A DNA stretch of 41,390 nucleotides from CAZEGV01 sp964511645 (GTDB lineage: Bacteria > Bacteroidota > Bacteroidia > Cytophagales > JAAEPT01), in NCBI GenBank assembly GCA_964511645.1, contig CAZEGV010000019.1, forward strand, positions 1-41,390. Direction: 5' to 3'. This document shows positions 25,345-33,100 of this stretch, one piece after another (position 1 is the first letter of the stretch; every line of letters begins with the position of its first letter). Below the pieces are notes generated by a model. The model made no database searches. It saw only the letters and a list, made by a program, of their open reading frames with translations, and was not told the DNA's origin. The position numbers were made by a program, and so were the translations under genes.

Positions 25345-27093
25345 TTATCTTTTTTTATTGTTTTGTTCTACCTCGTCCATCTTTTGGCGAGCTTTATCCG
25401 CAAATCTTTCTGTTATAGATTTCTTTGCAGTTCCATCTTTACGATTTTTTTTGTTTTCGTCCATTTTCTGACGAATCTTGTCCTTGTCTATAAATCTTGT
25501 AGCTATATTTTGCTGTGCAATTGTGATTATATTAGACACAAAGTAATAGAAGGTTAACCCTGCCGAATAACTGTTCAACATAAAGAAAAACACCAATGGC
25601 ATAAGGTATGTCATTGTTTTCATTGGTCCTTGCATTTGTGCTGATGAGGTGAATTTGTTGTTATAATAAGTGTAGGCTAGTGTAGATAAAGTCATCAATA
25701 ATGTAAAAATACTGATGTGATCAAATCCACCAAATATAGCTGGGAAAGTAATTATCCTGTCACTGGTAGATAAGTCATGTGCAAACAAAAACGCTTCTTG
25801 TCTGAATGCAAACCAGTTAGGGAAGAATTGAAAAAGAGCTAGTAATACAGGCATTTGTAGTAATGGTGGAATACATCCTGCCATTGGATTAACGCCTACT
25901 TCTTTGTAAAGTGCCATTGAGGATTGTTGAGAAGCCATTTGGTCATCTCCGTGTTTGGCTTTTAGAGCGTCCAATTCGGGTTTTAGTTCCTTCATCTTCG
26001 CCATTGATAGGTACGAGCGATAAGCGATAGGTAGTAGTAGCATTTTGATGATGAATACTAATGCCAAAATAGCTAATCCGTAGTTTGATATGTATGTTGT
26101 TAAGAATTTGAAAATAGGAATAACTACTCCTTCATTCATCCATCTAAATATTCCCCATCCCAGTGTAATATTTCGTTTGAATCCTTCTGTAACTTCTTTT
26201 AGGATGTCGTAGTCATTAGGTCCAAAGTAGTAAGTATAAGCTACTTGACCGTTTACGGCAGGGATTTTAAAGGTGGATTTCACTTTCTTGAAAGTTCCTT
26301 CTGTACAGCCTTTTACATTTGATTTTACGTTAAGGTTTTGGATGTTTTGGTCGGCAATTATAGCGCTACTAAAAAAGCGTTGTTTGTTACTAATCCATTT
26401 TATTTTTCCTTCTATTGTTTCTAAGTCTTCGTCACTTTTCCCCGTTCCGTAGTCATCAAACTCACCTTCGGTAGTGTAGTAGTTAATCCCTGATTTTTGG
26501 TAACTAAGTGTTAGGTCTTCTTCTACTTGTTTGTATGATTCTGTCCAGTTATAGCTTGCTGAAGATCCTTTTACACCATTTATTTTGTATTTGATTTGAA
26601 ATCCTTTACTAGGAATTGTGTAGGTTTGAGTGATGCCATTACCAGAAAATATAGCGATTAATTCATCTTCAGAAACGGTGTTTTTATCAGATAAAGTACT
26701 CGTAAAGTTTTGTGAGGCAAGTGTGTTGTTATTTATATTGACTTCAAGCTGTGCTGAAAGTTCGTCAAACAAAATTAAAGGGAGAGAGTCGTGAGTTTTG
26801 AAGTTTTTTAATTCTACGGCTTTTATTTTTCCGCCGATTGAACTGAAGGTGATTTTCAACTCTTCCGTTTCTACTAAGTAAGTTTTTTCAGTAGTTGCAA
26901 CTGTTTTAGAACTGTCTATTACAGGATTAATAGGTGTTATCGAGTCTGTCTTTGCCTCTGGATTTGTGACTGTTACTGTTGTGTCAGCGCTATTTTCACC
27001 CTCTTCTGAGCTGGCTTCTGGCTTAAATATAAGAGAGTATCCAATGAGGATTACTCCGATTATCATAAAAGCAATTTTTTGATTCTTATCCAT
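25345..27093 (-). CDS. yidC: membrane protein insertase YidC
   Basis: Inserts and folds inner-membrane proteins, alone or with SecYEG. At 582 residues it is a normal Gram-negative YidC: N-terminal helix at about 7-23, a large periplasmic beta-sandwich domain to about 320, then the conserved insertase core with helices from about 340 (YGLAILALVFIIKMLLLPIA and the NPMAGCIPPLLQMPVLLALF segment). The C-terminal tail is highly charged (KKNRKDGTAKK), as usual for ribosome contact. It follows pyrG by 6 bp; this pyrG-yidC pairing is common in Bacteroidota. No sign of damage. Confidence 0.96.
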   Translation of the reverse strand: MDKNQKIAFMIIGVILIGYSLIFKPEASSEEGENSADTTVTVTNPEAKTDSITPINPVIDSSKTVATTEKTYLVETEELKITFSSIGGKIKAVELKNFKTHDSLPLILFDELSAQLEVNINNNTLASQNFTSTLSDKNTVSEDELIAIFSGNGITQTYTIPSKGFQIKYKINGVKGSSASYNWTESYKQVEEDLTLSYQKSGINYYTTEGEFDDYGTGKSDEDLETIEGKIKWISNKQRFFSSAIIADQNIQNLNVKSNVKGCTEGTFKKVKSTFKIPAVNGQVAYTYYFGPNDYDILKEVTEGFKRNITLGWGIFRWMNEGVVIPIFKFLTTYISNYGLAILALVFIIKMLLLPIAYRSYLSMAKMKELKPELDALKAKHGDDQMASQQSSMALYKEVGVNPMAGCIPPLLQMPVLLALFQFFPNWFAFRQEAFLFAHDLSTSDRIITFPAIFGGFDHISIFTLLMTLSTLAYTYYNNKFTSSAQMQGPMKTMTYLMPLVFFFMLNSYSAGLTFYYFVSNIITIAQQNIATRFIDKDKIRQKMDENKKNRKDGTAKKSITERFADKARQKMDEVEQNNKKR

Positions 27094-27099
27094 TATGTT

Positions 27100-28716
27100 T
27101 TATTTCTTTTTGGAATGGTTTAGTGCAGCCTCTACAAATGATATAAATAAAGGGTGTGGGGTTAGTACTCTGCTTTTATATTCTGGGTGATATTGTGTAG
27201 CCACAAAGAAAGGATGATTAGGTATTTCTACTACTTCTACCAAGTTATTATTAGGGTTAACTCCTGACGCAATCATTCCTTTTTCTTCGTATTGTTTTAA
27301 GTAATCACCGTTAAATTCAAATCTGTGACGGTGTCTTTCTTTTATTGAGTCAGTTCCGTACGCTTTGTATGCTAAAGAATCTTTCTTAAGTGTACATTCG
27401 TATTCTCCCAAACGCATTGTGCCACCTTTTTTAGTTACTGTTTTTTGATCTTCCATCAGGTCTATTACAGGATGAGGAGTATCGGGGTTTTGCTCGGTAG
27501 ATGCCGCATCAGGTAAGTTTAATACATTGCGAGCAAACTCAATTACCGCACATTGCATACCTAAACATATCCCGAAAAAAGGAATTTTGTTTTCTCTAGC
27601 GTATTGTATAGTGGCTATTTTTCCCTTAATTCCTCGTTCTCCAAAACCAGGTGCTACAAGTATTCCGTCTAATTCTTTTAAGACTTCTGGGATGTTTTTT
27701 TCTGTTAAGTCATCCGATAATATCCATTTGATATTAACCGTACACTCATTGTGAGCTCCGGCATGAATGAAAGACTCTACAATAGATTTGTAAGCATCGT
27801 GTAATGCTACGTATTTACCCACAAGCCCGATTGTTATCGAGTGCTTAGGGTTTTTGAACTTATGTAAAAAGGCTTTCCAACGTTCAAGTTTTGTATCTTG
27901 ATTAGAAGATAGTGCTAAACGCTTTAAAACTATTTCATCTAGTTTCTGTTCCTTCATGAGTAAAGGAACATCGTATATTGTTTCGGCATCAGTAGAGCTG
28001 ATAACGGCTTCTTTACGGACGTTACAAAAAAGAGCTATTTTTTCTCTCATCTGAGATGGGATTTCCATCTCCGAACGGCAAACTAAGATGTCTGGCTGGA
28101 TTCCTGCTTCGGATAAGGCTCTTACAGAATGTTGGGTAGGTTTTGTTTTTAATTCTCCTGCCGCTTTTAAGTAGGGAACAAGTGTTAAGTGTATGTTTAA
28201 AAAGTTTTCAGGTTTTGATTCCCATTTGAATTGGCGAATGGCTTCAATAAAGGGTAGTGACTCAATATCTCCCACACAACCACCAATTTCGGTGATGATG
28301 ATATCGTAATCACCAGTTTCTCCTAAAATTGTAATATTTCTTTTTATCTCATTGGTGATATGAGGTACTACTTGTACTGTTTTACCAAGATATTCTCCAG
28401 CTCTCTCTTTAGAAATAACAGAGTGATATATTTTTCCAGTAGTTACATTATTGGCTTGAGAAGTAGATATACCTAAAAATCGCTCGTAATGTCCTAAGTC
28501 TAGGTCAGTTTCTGCACCATCATCAGTCACAAAACATTCACCATGTTCGTAGGGGTTTAATGTTCCTGGATCAATGTTGATATAAGGATCTAGCTTTTGA
28601 ATTGTAACCGAAAATCCCCTCGCTTGTAGTAGTTTTGCGAGTGAAGCAGAGACGATTCCTTTCCCTAAAGAGGAGGTAACTCCCCCTGTTACAAAGATGT
28701 ATTTAACGTTTTCCAT
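27100..28716 (-). CDS. pyrG: CTP synthase
   Basis: Makes CTP from UTP, ATP and glutamine in the cytoplasm. The N-terminal synthetase has the P-loop-like GGVTSSLGKGI near residue 12 and SLPFIEAIRQ; the C-terminal class I glutaminase has C384 in GICLGMQCAVIEFARN and the His/Glu in QYHPEYKSR. I take the ATG at 28716 (MENVKYIFVTGG), giving 538 residues; an ATG at 28722 adds two. A longer frame to 28740 is unlikely because it would start upstream of the transcription start predicted from the -7 box at 28738-28745. It heads the pyrG-yidC-glsB run. Confidence 0.96.
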   Translation of the reverse strand: MENVKYIFVTGGVTSSLGKGIVSASLAKLLQARGFSVTIQKLDPYINIDPGTLNPYEHGECFVTDDGAETDLDLGHYERFLGISTSQANNVTTGKIYHSVISKERAGEYLGKTVQVVPHITNEIKRNITILGETGDYDIIITEIGGCVGDIESLPFIEAIRQFKWESKPENFLNIHLTLVPYLKAAGELKTKPTQHSVRALSEAGIQPDILVCRSEMEIPSQMREKIALFCNVRKEAVISSTDAETIYDVPLLMKEQKLDEIVLKRLALSSNQDTKLERWKAFLHKFKNPKHSITIGLVGKYVALHDAYKSIVESFIHAGAHNECTVNIKWILSDDLTEKNIPEVLKELDGILVAPGFGERGIKGKIATIQYARENKIPFFGICLGMQCAVIEFARNVLNLPDAASTEQNPDTPHPVIDLMEDQKTVTKKGGTMRLGEYECTLKKDSLAYKAYGTDSIKERHRHRFEFNGDYLKQYEEKGMIASGVNPNNNLVEVVEIPNHPFFVATQYHPEYKSRVLTPHPLFISFVEAALNHSKKK

Positions 28717-28737
28717 GAGCATATGACCTATGGGGCA

Positions 28738-28745
28738 CAAAGTTA
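28738..28745 (-). promoter_or_regulatory. -7 promoter box for pyrG
   Basis: TAACTTTG on the minus strand is an exact TAnnTTTG match. The start of transcription would fall near 28734, about 18 nt before the chosen ATG, which helps to choose between start codons. Confidence 0.5.
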
Positions 28746-28802
28746 TGCTATTCCAGTTATAAAAACAGGGCTTTGTTAAAAATAAATTTAAAATAAAAAG
28801 AG

Positions 28803-28810
28803 TATATTTG
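28803..28810 (+). promoter_or_regulatory. -7 promoter box overlapping the start of the PorP/SprF-like gene
   Basis: TATATTTG is an exact TAnnTTTG match, ending only 4 bp before the GTG at 28815. With the usual spacing the transcript would begin at or next to the start codon, so the message could be leaderless. TTTG at 28772-28775 is the only -33 candidate, with a long 27-nt spacing. Confidence 0.4.
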
Positions 28811-28814
28811 TTTG

Positions 28815-29723
28815 GTGAAGAAAATACTAGTGATTTTATCTTGTTTTATGTCTATGAGTCTCTTCGGACAAAGGCTCAATAATACTCTTTCTAAGACTAG
28901 GTTTAATATTGCTATACTAGGACGGTTTGATGGGCAAGCTTTATTTTCTGTAAAAAACATTCACAGTAAAATTCCAGCCAGTTTTACAGCATATGATTTG
29001 TTGGTAGATTTTAAAACAACAAAAAATAACTTTGGCATATTTGTGTCTCATAAACAAATAGCGTCTGTTTCTACTACTAGTTTGGCAGGTCATTATGTTT
29101 ATGAATTAGAAGTAAATCCAGAGAGCAGTATTTACTGGGGAATTCAGGCAGGTCTTGTTTTGTCAAAATTACAAAATAGTTATTTATTTGCAGATCAATT
29201 TTCTGTATTGTCAAACGAGATTAATAATAGTAGCGAAAAGATTACTACAGCAAGTCAAATGGCATTTGATGTAAATGCATCAGTACTATGGAAGAATAAT
29301 AGGTTTCAATTAGGCTTCTCTGCATTGCACCTTAATAAGCCTCAGTGGACTTATAATCAAGAAAAAAACATTACACCTATTGGAGCTAGTATAATTAGTT
29401 CTTACCGATTTGACCTAAGTGCTCAAGATGAAAAAGGTGGTGTGTATTTGGATGCGATAACTTATGGGCAATTCTTAGATAAGAAAAATATTTCTTTAGC
29501 TTCTCAATTAGTACTGGATCAGTACCAAGGGTTTGCAGGAAAAATAACATTTGGGATGGAGTGGGGGAAAGACCTAGGTAAACGATCTCATTTTGCTTGG
29601 TATACTTATTTGGGGTATAGTCAGGATAAGGTGGAGATTCAATATACTTTTGGTGCTAATCAATCCTATCAAAAGACATTAGGAAGTCAACATCAAATTA
29701 TTGTAGGATATACTTTTGATTAA
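28815..29723 (+). CDS. PorP/SprF-like outer-membrane protein
   Basis: A protein of about 302 residues with a signal peptide (residues 1-19, ending SLFGQ) and a predicted outer-membrane beta-barrel. The pattern NNFGIFVSHKQIASVSTTSL, YVYEL...YWGIQAGLV and AFDVNASVLWKNNRFQLGFS follows the PorP/SprF family, whose members bind type B sorting domains or help secrete and anchor adhesins at the cell surface. It is divergent from the bulk of the family (no NPAYAG-like opening), so PorQ-like membership was considered. The start is GTG 28815; TTG 28812 is an alternative. It has no adjacent large adhesin. The following gene overlaps its stop by 8 bp, so it may be coupled to the FemAB-like gene. Confidence 0.65.
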   Translation: MKKILVILSCFMSMSLFGQRLNNTLSKTRFNIAILGRFDGQALFSVKNIHSKIPASFTAYDLLVDFKTTKNNFGIFVSHKQIASVSTTSLAGHYVYELEVNPESSIYWGIQAGLVLSKLQNSYLFADQFSVLSNEINNSSEKITTASQMAFDVNASVLWKNNRFQLGFSALHLNKPQWTYNQEKNITPIGASIISSYRFDLSAQDEKGGVYLDAITYGQFLDKKNISLASQLVLDQYQGFAGKITFGMEWGKDLGKRSHFAWYTYLGYSQDKVEIQYTFGANQSYQKTLGSQHQIIVGYTFD

Positions 29724-30657
29724 GATTAAAGAAAATATAGAAAAATATAGAAAAGAATCGGATAAACTGAGTTTAGCGATCTTCTTTCAGCCTTGGTGGC
29801 TAGATATTGTTGCTAAAGATACTTGGGGTGTTGTTTTGTATGAAAAAGGAAATGATATTTATGGTGTTTGGGTTTATTCTTGGTGTAGGCTAAAGGGAGT
29901 GACTAAAATGGGGAACCCTGATTTAACAAAGTATTTGGGTTTGAAATTTTTTTATCCGAAAGGACAAAAAGAAGGAAAAAAACAAAGTCATGAGCAAAAA
30001 GTGACTGAAGATTTAATAGCAAAATTACCAGCACATAGGTGGATGGAGCAAGGATTTGAAACTATTTATACAAATTGGTTACCTTTATTTTGGTATAAGT
30101 ATGAGCAGACAACAAAGTACACTTATCACCTTAATGCTTCAGGACAAACAGAAGATGAGTTATGGAAAGGCTTGTCTGATAATATTAGAAGGGAAATAAG
30201 AAAAGCAGAGAAAACGATAAATGTAAAAATAAGTAATGATAAAGAGCATTACTGGTTGGTAAACGAAGGTCTATTTGCAGGGAAGGTACCTTTTAAGAAA
30301 GATGTATTTTTTGACCTTGCAGAAGCATCTGAGAAGAGAAAGCAAGGAGTGATATTGTCAGCGTATGAAAACAATAGTATAATCGCCTCTTCGTGGTTTT
30401 TGTGGGATAACTCCACCTTATATTATATGGGAGGAAGTGCCAATAAAGCGTATAAAAATAGCGGTGCAATGTCTTTTTTGCTCTGGAAAGGAATATTGTT
30501 GGCTAATGAGAAGGGATTAAAATTTGATTTTGAAGGAAGTATGTTAAAAGGAGTCGCACGGTTCTTTAGGTCTTTTGGTGCTGAACAAATTCCGTATTTT
30601 CAAATCTCTAAAACACCTAGGTGGATACAGATTGCTCAAGTTTTAAGAGGGAAGTGA
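29716..30657 (+). CDS. FemAB/GNAT-like acyltransferase
   Basis: A 313-residue cytoplasmic protein with the FemAB-type double-GNAT layout (Acetyltransf_6-like). Landmarks are IFFQPWWLDIV near residue 22, LSDNIRREIRKAEK near 153 (the pattern LSxxxRxxIRKAEK is typical), and AYENNSIIASSWFLWDNST with YYMGGS near 215-240. FemAB proteins add amino acids to peptidoglycan precursors, but many Bacteroidota relatives act in unknown acylations. The start is a TTG overlapping the previous stop by 8 bp; no ATG lies before the conserved opening. The gene overlaps yraN by 4 bp (GTGA), a classical coupling arrangement. Confidence 0.78.
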   Translation: MIKIKENIEKYRKESDKLSLAIFFQPWWLDIVAKDTWGVVLYEKGNDIYGVWVYSWCRLKGVTKMGNPDLTKYLGLKFFYPKGQKEGKKQSHEQKVTEDLIAKLPAHRWMEQGFETIYTNWLPLFWYKYEQTTKYTYHLNASGQTEDELWKGLSDNIRREIRKAEKTINVKISNDKEHYWLVNEGLFAGKVPFKKDVFFDLAEASEKRKQGVILSAYENNSIIASSWFLWDNSTLYYMGGSANKAYKNSGAMSFLLWKGILLANEKGLKFDFEGSMLKGVARFFRSFGAEQIPYFQISKTPRWIQIAQVLRGK

Positions 30658-30992
30658 AACCAACCAAGCAAATAGGGGATGAGGCAGAAGATAAAGCGGT
30701 TGACTTTTTAAGAACCAAAGGTTATCAGGTTTTAGAAAGAAATTATCGCTACAAAAGGTCTGAAATTGACATTATCGCTAAGCATGAAAATGTGCTACAT
30801 ATAGTAGAAGTGAAATATCGAAAAAATAATGATTTTGGACATCCTGAATCCGCTGTTAATAGCAAAAAAGAAGAGATGATTAGTCAAGGTGCTATTGCTT
30901 ATATGGAGGCTAATAATTGGTTGGGTTTTGTGCAGTATGATATTGTCGCTATTACGGGAAAAGAGCTTGTTTTCTTTGAAGATTTTATGTAA
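30654..30992 (+). CDS. yraN: YraN family protein (UPF0102, PD-(D/E)xK nuclease fold)
   Basis: A 112-residue protein starting at the GTG at 30654, which overlaps the stop of the preceding gene as GTGA. The family's restriction-endonuclease-like core is clear: GDEAEDKAVDFLRTKGYQVL, then EIDIIAKHENVLHIVEVKYR, giving the Asp and the ExK triad. The C-terminal ISQGAIAYM helix is typical. It is conserved across bacteria with no settled function; a DNA-processing role is suggested by fold only. A longer frame to 30621 would run inside the upstream gene and is not favoured. Confidence 0.88.
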   Translation: MKPTKQIGDEAEDKAVDFLRTKGYQVLERNYRYKRSEIDIIAKHENVLHIVEVKYRKNNDFGHPESAVNSKKEEMISQGAIAYMEANNWLGFVQYDIVAITGKELVFFEDFM

Positions 30993-31138
30993 AAAAACTA
31001 TAGTTTAAGTAGGTGAGGGGGGCAAACAGAAGAAGATTAGGACTATTATTTGAATATTTAGCTTTTTTTGTATAGAATTGTTTGGTTTTAATCGATTAAA
31101 AGGCGTGGTTTGTCAAAAATCACTTTAGCTTTAGAGGT

Positions 31139-33046
31139 ATGGTTATGAAAAAAAGAATTATTTTAGTTGCTCTTTCGATGCTTATGGGAGGAGTGTCTTT
31201 GTTTGGACAAAAGTTAAACCATTATGTGTATGATCATGATACAATTGTAAGAGATGCCGAAGATAATCTATATAAGGTAGAAAATCTAGGAGAAAATATC
31301 AACTCAAATCATATTGAATCAGGATCGATTATTTCTCCAGATGGAAATTCACTTTATTTTTTTAAAGTAGATAGTACTTTCCACCACGGAAAAAAACATC
31401 AAGCATTTCATAGCGATATATATGTCTCACATTATAATAAAAAAGATAGTAGTTGGTCAAAAGCAGAAGATTTAGGTAAACCACTTAATGGAAATGCAGC
31501 CAACTCTGTTCAGGCAGTAGTAAAAGATGGGAATATGTTAATCCTTACTGGGCAATATCTTAAGAATGGATTAACTACAAAAGGAATTTCATATTCTACA
31601 CGTAAAAAAGGAAAATGGTCATTTCCTAAGCCTTTACATATTCATTTTCATAATGATGCACAGTATTCTATGTTTGTTAATAACGATGCAACCACTATGA
31701 TATTGGCAGTACATGATAAGGAGTCGATAGGTCTTCAGGATTTATTTGTTGCTTTCTCTCAAGATGGGATTCATTGGTCTAAGCCTAAAAACTTAGGACC
31801 TACACTTAATACTATTAATAGTGAAGCAACTGCATTTATGGCTTCTGATGGTAAAACTCTTTACTTCTCTAGTAATGGGCATCCTAATAGCGTTGGTGGA
31901 TTAGATATATACAAAACAGAGCGTCTTGACTCTACTTGGACTAATTGGTCTAAACCTGTAAATATGGGAGTGCCTTTTAATACTCCAGACAATGAGTTTT
32001 ATTTTACAATCCCTCTTAAAGGTGAATATTCGTATTTAGCACATCATTTTTCGGGTTCAGATGGAGCGGAACATTCAGATATTGTTAGAATTAAATTGAA
32101 AGAAGCAGCGAAGCCTAAAATTCTTGTTTTATCAGGATTTGTTCATGATGATGATACAAAAAAACATATAGAGGGGCATATGGAAGTGCATAAGATTAAA
32201 AATGGAGCATTTGTTACAAGCGATGACGCAGACACAACTAAAGGTTATGAAGTACAAATGCCGATTGGAGAAAAGTATGAGTTGACTTTTTCAGCGCCTC
32301 ATTATAAGGATAAGAGAATTATCGTAGATGCAAGCCAGTTAAAAAAGTATGAAGAGAAAACACTTGATGTATTCTTAGAAAAAGCACCAGAATTGACATA
32401 TAGTGGGATTGTAATAAACGCTAAGACAGGCAAAAGAATTTCCGCACGTATTGATATTATACAATTACCTGACAGTACAATGGTTTTTGAGAAGAATACA
32501 GATAAAACAAGTACCCCTAGTTTTGAGATAATACTTAAAGGGGGTAAGAATTATATGGTGACAGCTAGTAATCATGATTATTTGGAAGGAATGACTAAAA
32601 TTGTAATTGTTGACCTAGTTGGTTGGGAGTCACGATTAGATACTTTCAAGTTACAACCTTTGGAAGAAGATATTAAATTTGAAATAGAAGATATTTTCTT
32701 TGCTTATAACAAGGCTACTTTACTGCCAGAGTCTACCCCTAAGTTAGAGCAATTAGTGTCTATTATGAAAAAACATACTAATATAGTAATAGAGCTTTCC
32801 GCTCATACAGATGCAAGAGGATCTGCCACATATAACAAGAGTCTTTCTCAGCGTAGAGCGGAGTCTACTGTTAAATATTTGGTAAAGCATGGTGTGCCTG
32901 CCGCACAATTTGTAGCCAAGGGCTATGGAGAAGAAAAAATCAGGAATCAATGTACAAATGGTGTAAAATGTTCTGATGAAGATCATAAATATAATCGTCG
33001 TGTAGAGTTTAAGATTTTAGAAATAAAAAAGGTTAAAAGAAAATAG
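31139..33046 (+). CDS. OmpA-family protein with beta-propeller (PD40) and carboxypeptidase-regulatory-like modules
   Basis: A 635-residue envelope protein with a signal peptide (MKKRIILVALSMLMGG...FGQ; ATG at 31139 or 31145). Residues about 30-330 contain PD40/WD40-like blades such as GSIISPDGNSLYFF, ATAFMASDGKTLYFSSN and DNEFYFTIP. Two carboxypeptidase-regulatory-like or CNA-B-like modules follow (VLSGFVHDDD near 328; YSGIVINAKTGKRIS near 418). An OmpA C-terminal domain at about 514-635 carries the peptidoglycan-binding pattern SAHTDARGSATYNKSLSQRRA. This order resembles PorE and SprD-type proteins but lacks the TPR region of PorE. It is 54 bp upstream of the giant adhesin and probably in its operon; a periplasmic anchor for the secretion complex is inference. 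Confidence 0.85.
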   Translation: MVMKKRIILVALSMLMGGVSLFGQKLNHYVYDHDTIVRDAEDNLYKVENLGENINSNHIESGSIISPDGNSLYFFKVDSTFHHGKKHQAFHSDIYVSHYNKKDSSWSKAEDLGKPLNGNAANSVQAVVKDGNMLILTGQYLKNGLTTKGISYSTRKKGKWSFPKPLHIHFHNDAQYSMFVNNDATTMILAVHDKESIGLQDLFVAFSQDGIHWSKPKNLGPTLNTINSEATAFMASDGKTLYFSSNGHPNSVGGLDIYKTERLDSTWTNWSKPVNMGVPFNTPDNEFYFTIPLKGEYSYLAHHFSGSDGAEHSDIVRIKLKEAAKPKILVLSGFVHDDDTKKHIEGHMEVHKIKNGAFVTSDDADTTKGYEVQMPIGEKYELTFSAPHYKDKRIIVDASQLKKYEEKTLDVFLEKAPELTYSGIVINAKTGKRISARIDIIQLPDSTMVFEKNTDKTSTPSFEIILKGGKNYMVTASNHDYLEGMTKIVIVDLVGWESRLDTFKLQPLEEDIKFEIEDIFFAYNKATLLPESTPKLEQLVSIMKKHTNIVIELSAHTDARGSATYNKSLSQRRAESTVKYLVKHGVPAAQFVAKGYGEEKIRNQCTNGVKCSDEDHKYNRRVEFKILEIKKVKRK

Positions 33047-33100
33047 GGTTACTTTATAGCGGTAACTTATATTAACAGTTAAGGTAAAAACAAAACAAGT

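Noticed and set aside
28757..28960. 67-codon minus-strand frame overlapping the PorP/SprF-like start and the pyrG promoter
   Set aside because: It overlaps two promoter boxes and a signal-peptide coding region, and its translation resembles nothing known.
28815..29723. Naming this protein PorQ
   Set aside because: The motif order (SxxK-I...Y.YEL...GIQAGL...FDVNASVLW) fits PorP/SprF better, and I cannot confirm PorQ-specific features without a profile search.
31139..33046. Naming this protein PorE or SprD
   Set aside because: PorE has an N-terminal TPR region that is absent here, and SprD cannot be separated from other OmpA/propeller proteins by eye.
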